A DNA stretch of 52,110 nucleotides, taken from Lingula anatina. Its lineage: Eukaryota; Brachiopoda; Lingulata; Lingulida; Lingulidae. Shown here in pieces: positions 1 through 12,438 of this stretch (positions are counted from its first letter, which is position 1; each line of letters opens with the position of its first letter). The position numbers were made by a program, and so were the translations under genes. The stretch is from contig NW_019775558.1 of assembly GCF_001039355.2 (NCBI RefSeq), positions 681,925 to 734,034 on the forward strand, in the 5' to 3' direction. The notes under the pieces are model-generated. The model made no database searches and had not been told where the DNA came from. It was given only the letters and a program-made list of their open reading frames with translations.

Positions 1-3000
1 TGGAGCATCATACCCAGCAGAAACCCCTTATGATGATGCTGGGCTGGGGGCACTGTATAGCATGGCCACTGGGTTTATCAACATTGTGGGATCAACTCCA
101 CTCCCATATGGTAAGTGTAACATCATTTTAAATCAGGCAAAAGCAAAAGAAATCTAGTAGTAACTGAAATGCCATTTGTTTTCTCCATTGTTTTATTTTT
201 GTTGTAATATGTTTAGTTGCACTGCATGACCTTATTGACTGATGGATAAGTTTTCTGGTAATTTTTAAAGTGATTTGTGGAGGGTAGAGTTAACATTATT
301 ATCAGATTAAAAAAAAAATAGAATCACATCTAGGTATGATATTTATATATCATTTCAGCCATATTTGAATATGGCACTGTACTGTATCTATTGAGTAATA
401 CACAGGTTATTGAGTTGTCAATGAATATTTCATAGCCAGACTTGAAAATCAATAACAGTTCTATAGATCTTGTTGCCACCTCTGATACAAAGTCTTTAAA
501 GAGAAATAATACAGATTTATGGATTAGCAACCTTTAGATTCCCTATTTAGATGTTTTTATTCGCTTGCATTGTCCTAAATATAAGCCATTTTTTTGTTCT
601 AAGCTCTTTCTACTAACCCTGAAATCCTTACGTGCAAGTTCTGAATGATTTACAAAGATTTCATCCTGGGAAAATGGCAAAACACCAAAATACCAAAAAT
701 TTATCAGTATCCTGAAAAGTTTGAAATGAATTCAGACATTGTGTTCGAAGATGGACAACAGTTGTTTAGACTGAAACTTCACATCAAAATTGAAGTATTT
801 CAAAGTATAGCCTCTTAAATGATAGTATAATGCTTTCAAAGAACACAACATCTATTTTAGATTATGTTTATTTGTCTTAATTTGTCTTTTTTTAAAAGAC
901 ATTAAATTGTTCCAGTTTAATACATAGAAAATGAATAAATTTCATTACTGTTACCATAATTATGAAACAGAATCAAGTTTTGATAATCACCACTCTCATA
1001 TTAAGCATGGACAAAAAAAGAGTCTTTTACACATATTTTGCTGAGAGACATGCATATACACGTAGAAAATATCCAGTATACTTTTGTGTTGTCTCAGATA
1101 GGTCTGACAATAGTGACATTGTTTAAACTTTTTTAATCTGAAAATTATCATTTATTTCTTCAACAGATGCTGTTGCATCCCTCATTAGAGGTGGTGGATT
1201 TGAAATAAATTCAGTAAGTAAAATTGTTATTTTTTCTGTCATTTTATTTTATTATTTGTTTGGATTAAAAAAAAAAAAGATTATATGGTCGTTAACAATA
1301 GTTAACTATTAAACTGTATTTAAAAGAAAATGTAACAGACTGTATGAAAAAGACGCCTTCTTCTCATTCTAGTTTATATCCTATGGCATTGGCTGGGGAA
1401 TCTGCATTGGCATAGGGATTTTATTTATTCTGATCATGCCCATTGTTGCTTGTTGCTTCTGCTGTTGCCGATGTTGTGGAAATTGTGGCGGCAAGATGGA
1501 GCATAAAGGCCACCATGATGACGATGCCATGTGCCGGAAAGTCACTTACAGCATCCTTCTTTTAGTTTGCACTACATTTATGATGTAAGTAGAATTTTGA
1601 TTCATGACATTGTCATACACTAACTTATAAAATTACTGTTTTCAGATCTTCTAATTTTTGAAAATGTTTCAATCATTTATAGACATTATAGTATATGTAA
1701 ACCCGGACTTTTTCACCCTTATGTTTTTCATTGTTTTTTTTACGTTAATTGAGGTTAAAATCATTTTCAAAACCCACATCAAAAATTAAGCATGGCATCG
1801 ACAACCCAACAAAAATAGATCAAGATAACCTAGGTTATTTGTTTGCTTAGTGTCAAGCCTTCAAACATTTTATGTATAAATAAGATTTAATTTATTTGAT
1901 TAATTAGTTAAATCATGCCAATGTAGTGCAGTATAAGATATGAGATGAGGAGATTTATCTTCATGTTGGCCCAGGAACTGTGTAGGAAGTAAAGATAACA
2001 GCTTAAAAAACTGTGATAAACTTACTTTGATAAAAAACTAGAAAATCTAGAAAATGTGATAATGTCCCACTTATGGAAAAGTAATATGTGAAACAACCTC
2101 CCAGACTGTTCTAACGGAACTGCTAGTCAATCATTGTGCCATTGGAAGAATTTCATGATTAAACTGACATTATATTAACAGGAATGCAAGATTTCATGTT
2201 ATAATGTGGCTAGAATTTGATTCTCTGAAATTGTAAGCTTAATAATTTTAATTATTAAAATGTAAGCAAAGAAAGGAAACATATGATTGCCTTTTCAAAT
2301 GATCAAAACTTAATAGAATGTCAGTGTTATGCATCACTAGCTGAATATATCCAGAAATAATTAGTATAATAAGATCAAAAATATTTATCCTCTTATGTAA
2401 CACAGATTTGTACATTGGTTCAGGTAAAGGGATGGCTCATGCAACTTTTGTCAAATTAGATTTGCTTATGTTCCCCTATCTGATAAGAACAATCAATTTT
2501 AAGGGCCCTCCACTATTGATTGAATCTATGATTAAATTTCTTATCTGGAAGTGCATAAAAAATCATCTAGTTAGCAATCGAAACTCTTTTCTTCCCTTGT
2601 GTGTGGTATGGGGAGGCCCTAAGGTCCAAACAACTTGCCGTTTGAAGATCAAAGCTAAATTGTTGCAGAACCCTTAAATATTCTTCATATAGTGGTCTCT
2701 TATCCAACAAAATATGTTAAATCTCAAGTTGTTTGATTGTTTTTCATTTTACATATTTTTGAATTTCAAATATACAGGGTAAGCCTTGTAACAGAAAGTT
2801 AATTTTTCTTTTGTGGTAGATCAAGGACAACCATTACAATATTGAAAGATTGGGATATCAATTACAGATAGAAAAATATACTGTACTTGAAGTTGGGACA
2901 AATTTACAGGTTTGAACCGAGAAGTAGCAGTTTATTATTAACATAAACCTTTTCTAAGAAGTGTTTACCACACCCCTTTCATATCAAGAGCTGGTAAATA

Positions 3001-6000
3001 ATCCAATTCTCTTTATGTATGATTCAGCATTAAGTGCTTTAACTATTGCCTAGCAAGAAAATCAATAATAGTACTTTACGCAACAATGCTCAATACCTCA
3101 CTCAGGTGAGCCATTTATTGGTCACAGTGGGGAAGAATGGAAACTGTTTATCCTTGTTTTGTTTGTTGTCAAAGGTAACAGGTATTTGAACCAATAGAGG
3201 ATTATTTGATTGCAGTATCAGCATACAGGTAGAAAACTGTAAGGCTAGCTGATCTCTTGCTATTTGCTTTGACTAAAATATTGTAGTGTTAGTCCAAGTA
3301 TTTTCTAAGGGGAATAAATTTCAAGCTCTCATTCCATTTTGTTGACACAAAGCTCTTTTGGGATTAACAAACCCTTGTAGTTGTATGCTTTTAAATTGAA
3401 GAGTTTCCTGAAGTGAATGAACTTTCCCAACTTTAATCATGACAATTTGGTTGATCAGTATGCATCATGTGATTACAAACCATATTATCAGATGTTTTAT
3501 TGATTAAGTTCTAATGTCATTTTCAAGATCATCATTGGGTAAATATTTACAAACAGTATACTTTGAATATAAAATATCACACTTTTTAATGATATTTTGG
3601 CAAGGATTGCATGGTATGCAATGACAATGTATAACTTTCAGAGTTATTTCAGCCCAGTAATACAAGTTGGTGTAAAATTGATGGTTTGGATATAAAAATT
3701 TCAAGATTTGTCAGGATTATTTCAGCTCTTTTCCTTTATTTACGGGATGTAGACTTTTTTCTTTTTGTATTGTGAAAAACTTAGCAAACATGACCTGGAC
3801 AAATATAAGCTATTTGAAGTTACTTTGTTTGAACTACGTCAATGCATTGGATGAAACAAGTCACTAGTGGATTGCTATCATATTACACCTGTCTCACATA
3901 TTATTTTGCACCATTCTTACATGACATCTGAGGGTTTCCCACTTCTCTATTATGGACGATATATAATAGTGGATGCTGCTTAAAATTGCCACATGCAATA
4001 TAATAGATCATCCAGTTGCCACATACAATAGATCATGCGGTTGCCACATACATAGATAATGTCTGTTGAGATGAGATTTTTCAGGTGAATGCTGTTTTTC
4101 TTTTTCCTTTAAATAATCACTGATCCTTACAAGCTGTTACCAGGGATGCCAAGGCACTTAAGGACAAAAAAAAAATGATATTGAAATCTTTTAAAGGTTT
4201 TCTGTTATCTATTCTTATTGATTGTCTGTTTTTCTATATTTAAGGATTGCCATCATCTGTGTCTATGTCACCAATGACAAGGTGTCTGCTTCCCTGGGCA
4301 CTACTGGAACTACCCTAAATGAGACAATGACAACTGTTAATACATATGTTAATAATACAGTGGAGGTAAGAAACTCAAGCATACATGTACCTCCCAAACA
4401 TATATATAAGGAGATCTATTTCTTCACATTGTTATTTTTGTAAATTCTTACAAAAATGAGAAAATGTAGTAAATAACTTGTTGTAAAATATAGGGATATA
4501 TTATATACACTTTAATATATTTGTTATTGTGCTTTATGCCAAGCATCAAATTAAGTAAAAACTAATTGTGTTTTATGTATTCAGATGTGAAGGTAGCTCT
4601 CAAACTGTCTGTATTTGAAACGCATTTTAATATATCCTGTTTGTTCTCTTTAGCAAATCAACTATGTAGCTATCAAGGACTTCGAGTTTGCAAGAAAGGT
4701 TATCGACAGGGACTTGGATAGTAAGTTTTAGAAATTATGTCATATAGTGTCATAGAAATGTTTTGAATGTGAAATCAGTAAATATTGTCAGTAAAGAAAC
4801 AACATCTAAAACAACAACAATATGATGACATTTAATGTTCTTTTTTATCTTAATTATTTTTTATTGTTGTTGGCTTAATTAATGTGAATAATGTTAATTA
4901 GAATTTTTTTAAGTTAAAGGCAAAAATGAAGAAAGAAACGCATAAGAACTGTCAATGTTTACTAAATAGATAATGTGAGTATTAAGAATAGTTTCCATTC
5001 AACAGAATTTTCTTATTCCAGATATAGGCGTTCTGGTTGGAGTTCCAGTGCGCACCACTCTGGCCACTACAGGGAACGTGGATAATGCAATCAACAGCAT
5101 TATTGCCTTGGATGCCAGTAAGTTTTGATGGTCAATTTCCTTATGATCTTTTTTTTTTTTTTTTTTTTTTTTTTGTAAATTTGTAAAAGACATTTGAATC
5201 ACTACTGTTATAAAATTTGAAGAAGAAAATAATTAAAATTTATTTTATATAGTAAGCAATTACTTTCATGATTGATGAATTCTCCTTTCAGCTATCCAGG
5301 ATCTGGCCACCAAATTGATCGCTGTGAACACTTCAGTAGCTGTGTTCAAAGAGAAGGGAAATATCCTGATAAGTGAACTCAACAGTACAGCCACGAATAT
5401 CTCTAATACCATCAGTACATGTGGAGCGCAATGCAGCTCAATAAATCCAAATCAGCTGCAAATGTCTGCAGATCTGAACCAGGTCAGTGGCAAGGCTTTG
5501 GTTTAAGTGTCATAGTAAGAGTAATCTTAAAAGCCTGTCTCTTGAAGCCTGACTGGCATGCAATGCCATTTTGATCCAGACTTAAATTCTATGGTTCACA
5601 TTACATGCTTTTAAATATCTGTTTGTTATAATGAATGGGTTTCAAGAGGTTTAGGACTTATTCTCATAGACCCCATCGGTCTACATAGATCAATCTAACT
5701 CTTCAGGAACTCTTGCTGAGTGCAATCAGCTTAACTGAATTACATGCTTCACATTACATGCACTTCACATAACAGAGGCATGTTAATCTGTAAAACTGAT
5801 TGCATTCAGCAAGATTCCCCATGGAGTTGGATCGCTCTACATATATCGATGATGTCTATGGGAATGAGCCTTTAGAGTTTGATATATAAGGACTTGAAAT
5901 AGAAAGAGGTAGTTTTCCATATCAGAACAGTGAATACAAACATATCCATAATGCAACACTTTTCCTAATTGTATTTTGTTTCAAAATAATTTTCTTTTTC

Positions 6001-9000
6001 TAGCTGCCTGATATCTCTAGCCAAGTCAGTCAGATAGATAGTGTCATGTCCAACAATATCACTGCACTGGCATTGGATGTAAGTTGTTTTATTTGTTTGT
6101 TTGTTTGTTTCTTTGTTTTGATAAGAATACTTATAGGTTGCTGTTCACTACTCTTGCTAGTTAGTAAAATAAATAATTTTTTAATAAGAAATTATTTTCA
6201 TAATTGAATAAGGAATTATTTTCATAATCTTTTAAAAAAATATGTTTTTGTGAAATCATGCTCATTTCAAGATACAGTATTCCATGTGTGAAAACATTTC
6301 AGGGCAAGAAACAGTTTGATGACATTCCAGAACGAGTGACTAATGAAACTCGGGCCACGGTAACAAGTAAGTCTCTTCATCATTCTTTATGTTGATTATG
6401 CTGATAGAAAGAAATAAAATAGCATTTGAAAAATTGTCTATAATCAAAATCATAACATATACATGTGAGCATTTTACTTTGGGATGAATTAATGAGCGGT
6501 TATCAAAACACTCTTCAAAGTCATAGAGGTCAGCTGAAAAAAATGTTTAGGCTCCATGATTCCAGAGATTTGATGGTCAAAGCAGCTATGCCTGAAATGT
6601 TCCTGCCTGTCCATCAAGGTGCTGTTAAGGGGACTTGTTTGATAGTTTGTTTTTTTTTAATCTGACAAAGCAGTTATTTGGTGGTAAACCATATATCTAG
6701 AAATAGTGTTACATAATATTTAAATGTATATGATTTCAGGTATTAAAATCATGCTTAGTAATTTCACCACAACCATCAGCTCATCTCTTAGTGTCATTAC
6801 TACTATGACTGGCATGGTAAGCTATCATTTTTATTTCTCTAATAATATTATTATTACATATTTGGAAATTTGTTAAAAAGTAATTATTAGTTGACATGGT
6901 GTAAGGAGGCTAAGCGCTGATGCAACTGATAATTTAAAAAAAAAAACCCGAGTGAGCTTTTTGGTTATTGTTGCGTCTATTGTTAGAAATCATATTAGAA
7001 GGTGTTATTGTTTCTTTGCAGATTTCAAATTTGTCCTCTTCATTGAATCCTGTGTATACAGGCCTGGATCAGGCCAAGCAGTATGACAGTTACAGGTATG
7101 TGAACAAACAATATTTTTACCAAAAAAAAAGAAATGGATTGCAAAAGTCTTGAATCCAGTTAATGATAGTTATTTCTTATGTGAGTTCTAAGCAATGCTA
7201 TATATCTATTACAAATGATTATTTTTAGGAACTACGGAGGCATCGGCTTGTCCTGCCTGTTGTTGCTGATTGTCATTTTCCAGTTCATTGGTTTGGTTAT
7301 GGGCATATGTGGTCACAAAAAAGTCACCCCAACTGAGCGAAGTGGAGTTTCTAATTGTGGTGGATTGTTCTTAATGGCGTATGTAGTTTTTTGATGTAAT
7401 TTTTATACAATATTCATGTCACCTTGTTTCTGAAGATAATTAGCGCTATTCTTTAGTTTCACTTGTCAACTTTACTGTTATGTACAAAATCTGATCCTGT
7501 ATATAAATCATTTAAAAAAGATTTTGATAGTTTTGTGTCTCCTTTCAACTGTCATCGCTTTCAATCCAAAAGGAGAAATGTGTAAGAAGAACATTTTCTA
7601 ATAGCATTTATTGTAATTAATGGTTTCTGGGTCTCTTTTCCAGAGCTGTTGGCCTTTGTTTTATCTTCTCCGTCTTTTTGATGCTGTTTGTGGTGATCAT
7701 GTTTCCCATTGGTGGTATCTTGGAGAAAGAAGTGTGCCAACCGCTGACTGATGACCCCACTTATTCATCTCTCGGCAAGGTCGGTTGATATGTGTAGTCT
7801 TATTAAGCTTTATAAACATGTGAGGAAAAAACAAAGTTTTTTTTCTAAATTCTGGGACCATTTATAGGACATATCCACTATTTTATTTCTTTGTCTAATT
7901 TTATCCAGAAAAATGTCCTTGAAAATAAAATCTAAGCTTTATTCTTAAATTTTCAGATGACACTTTCCTGTGATTTGAGGCTTTCTTTTTTTTTTTTTTT
8001 TGCTGAATTCTTAACTAATAATTTATCCATTGAATGATTTTTCAAAATATAGATTAAAAAAACATATTCAGTATTTAAAAAAATGGAGTACTTTTTCACC
8101 AGTTTTTAAAGTTGTCAGCGAAGATTTTTCTGAAATCAAGATGTCTTTGAGTGTTTTTTTTTTAATCTCTTGTAGTTGGTTGACAACAGTGACAGTTTGA
8201 TTAGTACAGTCATGTTTGGTAGCCAGGGTGGCTATGTAATGGGGATTCTGCTTGGTAATACAAGTATTCCATTGACACTTGGAGGAGTATTGACGTAAGT
8301 TGATATTTCATTTTGAATTTTCAGTGAGCTTCTGATTTGTCAGACTTTTGGCATATGTCAGACCTTTTTATGAGTTACAGTGTAATTTCTCACTTTGTCA
8401 AGTACAAGTAACGTAAGTCTTTATTTTGTTATTTTTGGGATTGAAATAGTGCACATTGAAACTGCACAAACAGTAAAATGTTATAGAAACTGTGAACTAC
8501 TTTTCAGGGATTGCAAGAATGACATGGCAGCGTACACTGCATTAAAACTGAATAATATGTTTGACATCTCTTCTGTCACAAATTACAGATCAGTAAGTAT
8601 TAAAATAATAAATAGCACCTTGAAACAGCTTTTCTTTTTTTAAATTATCCTCAGTAAACAATCTGACTTCATGTCTTGTTAGTGAGCAACATAATTATAT
8701 ACATGTAGTTACTGTATTTAAACAGTTACATAACTTAGTCAGGCAAAAGAAGAACAAAAAAGTTATTTGTTTAAATGATGTTAAGCATGAATCTCTACAC
8801 ATATTGATATGTTTTCTGCAACTGATTTATTAATTTTTTTTTAATTAGCAAATTGATATCACTACCCAACTGGATTCCTTGAATGTGGACTTGAGCACTG
8901 TGACCATTCTCAGTTCAAACACGGAAACCCAACTGACAGACTTCCACAACTCCCTCGACATAAACTTTCAAGGTTTTCTGGATCAGGTACAACTAATCAT

Positions 9001-12000
9001 TAATATGATCACCTTATCATGAATACTAAGCTAGTAGTTTCAGATAGCATGATCTACTGGGAGTCTTGTAATATTTGGAAAAGACGGGTTTGTAGCACAT
9101 GGTGACAGACAGTATTTTTTTTTTAATAATGAAATGTGAAGTGAAGCAAAGTTAACTAATCTTAATGGGAATGCTTGATGAAGCCAAAATGCCCAATTGT
9201 GTAGACTTCATTTCTTTATGATAATCATCCAAGAGCATAAGAGCAATCAAAATGTGGGGTCTAAATGGACATGTTTAACATGACATTCAAATCGGAGATT
9301 ATAATCAGATAATTGTATAATTCCAGACCAACCAAAGCACCACTCAAGTGGACCTGAATGCCTTTGCCAATGAGTTGAGGAACTTGTCAGCAAATTTGAT
9401 GGCTATCAATGCTAGCGCTTTCGGCACTGTTGCGGTATGTATCCTCTGATGACTACCTTAGTCTTAGCAAAAGATTTTATGCTTTTCTGATGAAGCTGCC
9501 TTTTTAGTTATATTTGATGTAGAGTATAGGTTATGATCTTGATATTTAACTGGACACATTACTGTGCAAACAGTAGGCTATGTACTTTTTGCATATTGGC
9601 TAGCTTATTTATGTGACCAGTAGAAAACAATCTGGCTAAATATGAGCTAGGGTAAGAAGTGTAGTGTAGAAAATACTTACCTGCTTACATTCCACTGACA
9701 ATAGAAGAATGTTTTCATTAATGTGATGTTAGATGGCATTTTATCATTTAGGGTAATTACTTGAAATTTTCAAATGTATACTCCCTCCATTATTTTACTT
9801 TTTCAAGATTTATTATTTTCAGTTACCCACAGAAATGTAATTTATGACAAGAAGCTAACTCACTTTTCAAAAAGTGAGTCAAATATGTGTATACAGTACA
9901 ACTAACAAAACATTGTTTCAGAGAACATCATTTATTTATTTTGTTCAAATTATTGTACTTCTGTTGGTGTAGGCTGAGCTCAACTACAGTGCAGACAGTT
10001 TGGACTCCATCCAATCCACCACCGTGCCTGCAGTGAACAATGCTCAGGTAGGAAACCATTCTATGTATAATTTAATTGATTTTGTTTTTTGCTAAGATCA
10101 GTAGAGTTTTGATTTCTTTCCTGACATGATGCATTTTGCAAACACTTAAAAGTCAAACACATGTTTCAAAATGTACTTGACATTAATGAAGTTGTTTCAT
10201 AGTTACCATAATATCAATAGCAATATAATATTATTAATAATTTATCCAGCTGATGTTAAAATATACATAAGATATTGATTTCTGTGGTGAGCTATTTGAA
10301 TACATTTAGTTGGGGCGATGTATAAGATGTGGTATGTACAATAAAATTATTAAAATTTTGATCTAGAATAGCTTGATTCAGATTGTCTCCATATTCTTGC
10401 TCCATATTTTCCCACAACATAGAATCATCAGTATTTTATGTTATACATTTCTTGAGGCCATCAGTAAATGTCTAGGACAACCTAGTTATTTTTTTTACTT
10501 GATTGTCATTGTATTAATTATTTTTCAGACCCAGATCACTACCAACATAGAGAACTTGGCAGCAGCAGCTCCAGTAGCTCAGGTAGCTCAGTTTTTTAGT
10601 TGACTGCAGATAGTTTGTCTGACTTAAAGGAAACTCCCACGGTGACATATAATTACGAATGTGTACAGTAATACAGGAACCTAACTGTCAACATTACATA
10701 ACAAAATACAACAATACATAATTTATTGGGAGTCTTATTACTACATTTGATGTCATCACACTGATAATATTGATTGCTTTGTTCTCCATGCAGACCACAG
10801 TGAACAACACCTTGAACAACACCAGGACTGCTCAGACCTACATCCAGACCAATGGATCTGGTGTGGTGGTAGATGTGAGTTTTTGATTTCTGAAATGTGT
10901 AAAATTTTATTTCTAAAATGGTGGTGAAAGTAGCATTCATTGCTAAGCTAAATAAAGGGGTGGGGAGAGGAAAGAAAAGGAAAGAGAAAAAAAGGCTTCT
11001 TAAAAAGCACAATTATTGTGAATCAGTTCTTGAACCTAGAAGTTAGAAAGGGTTTGAAAATTGGTACCAGGTTTAGATGCTTTTAGAAAATGATCAGGGA
11101 ATGTATCTGTATTTAATTTTAATTTTTTTTTCAGGAAGCGAAAAACTATGCTAATAGGATTCTAGGTGTTGCAGACCAGTTTGTTGCCAGAGCATTATCG
11201 GCCGTAAGTAATAGCCTATGCATCTTAAAGTACCTTTTTCATTTTTTTGTCTTTCATGTTTGTTTTTTATTATTTTTTTTCCTAAGGCAGCTAATGGTGT
11301 TTTGAACACTTGAGCAAATGTTAAACTTACAAGCATGTACCGCATGAGCAGAACATAGCCAGATAAATACATTTTTAGAAGTTACATATAAGGTGTGTGG
11401 GTGTGTGTGTGTGTGTGTGTGTTGCATTTATTCATGTGGCACCCTAATTTTAGTAATAATTTACATTTTGCAGGTTTCAAATGATGTTGGAAAGTGTAAA
11501 CCAGTTTACACAATCTTTAATTCCTTCTTCAACACCCTATTCTGTGGAAACGTAGTGGACACATTGGTAAGTTTTTTTTCTTTTTTTTTTTTTGAAGAAT
11601 TTGAGCTTGTTTTTATTTTCTTTGTTCAGATTATCTTCATAATTTATATTATTTAAAGCATTTTGAAAATAAAGATTATGTTTAATTTTGTTTTTTTAGT
11701 GTATTGTGTGAAAATTGTGGTTAAATATACTTGTTGAAAGAAAGCTTATTTCACTGGTTATGAATTATAAGCAGAATTTTTTAAATTGTGTTTTCAGAAT
11801 GGGTTCTGGTTTACATTGGGCTGGTATGTGTTCTTCATGGTACCAAGTATCATCTTTGGAGTGAAGTTGGCCAAACATTTCCGCAGGATGAACTTTGAAA
11901 TCACTCATGAAGATCCGTAAGTAATGATCTCTGCCTTTGAGGTTTCGATTAGTATTTGATTTTGTGCCTGACAGATGGAAAAGTAGTTTTTAAATTAGTG

Positions 12001-12401
12001 TATGCCAGGGGCATTGGGTGGGGGTGTGGGTGGGTGCACTTACATGCATTGAAATTGTGGATCTAGGCTCCCTCTCTCCCCAAAGAAAACAACCAATTAA
12101 TTCCCAGTTTGAAAACGGAGATCTCCCTCTCCCTCTTCTCAAATACCCCAGACCATGATTTATAACATAAGCAATGGTGTTAAGTCAATTGATTGCAAAG
12201 TGCATTGCAGTTGAATATAAGATTCTTATAATCTTATTTTAGAAATCAAAGGCCTGTAACAGCTGTAGGGAAGTATGTACATGCTATTTGCTTGTAAAGA
12301 GAATGATCATCTCTCTTGTGTGCAATTGATATTCAGAACTGGTTTCTTGTTTGTTTTCCTGAGGAATTCACTTGTGAAATTTAATTGGTTCATTTCAGTT
12401 A

Positions 12402-12438
<37 letters not shown>

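Noticed and set aside
2408-2677. 89-codon + strand ORF in prominin intron 3
   Set aside because: No recognisable motif, AT-biased composition, lies wholly within an intron whose flanking exons join in frame.
9850-9890. Short hairpin around CTCACTTTTCAAAAAGTGAG
   Set aside because: Small AT-rich intronic hairpin with no neighbouring feature; expected by chance in this composition.
10653-11012. 119-codon minus-strand ORF over prominin exon 20
   Set aside because: Antisense shadow of a well-supported exon; low-complexity Phe/Leu-rich start from a purine-rich tract.
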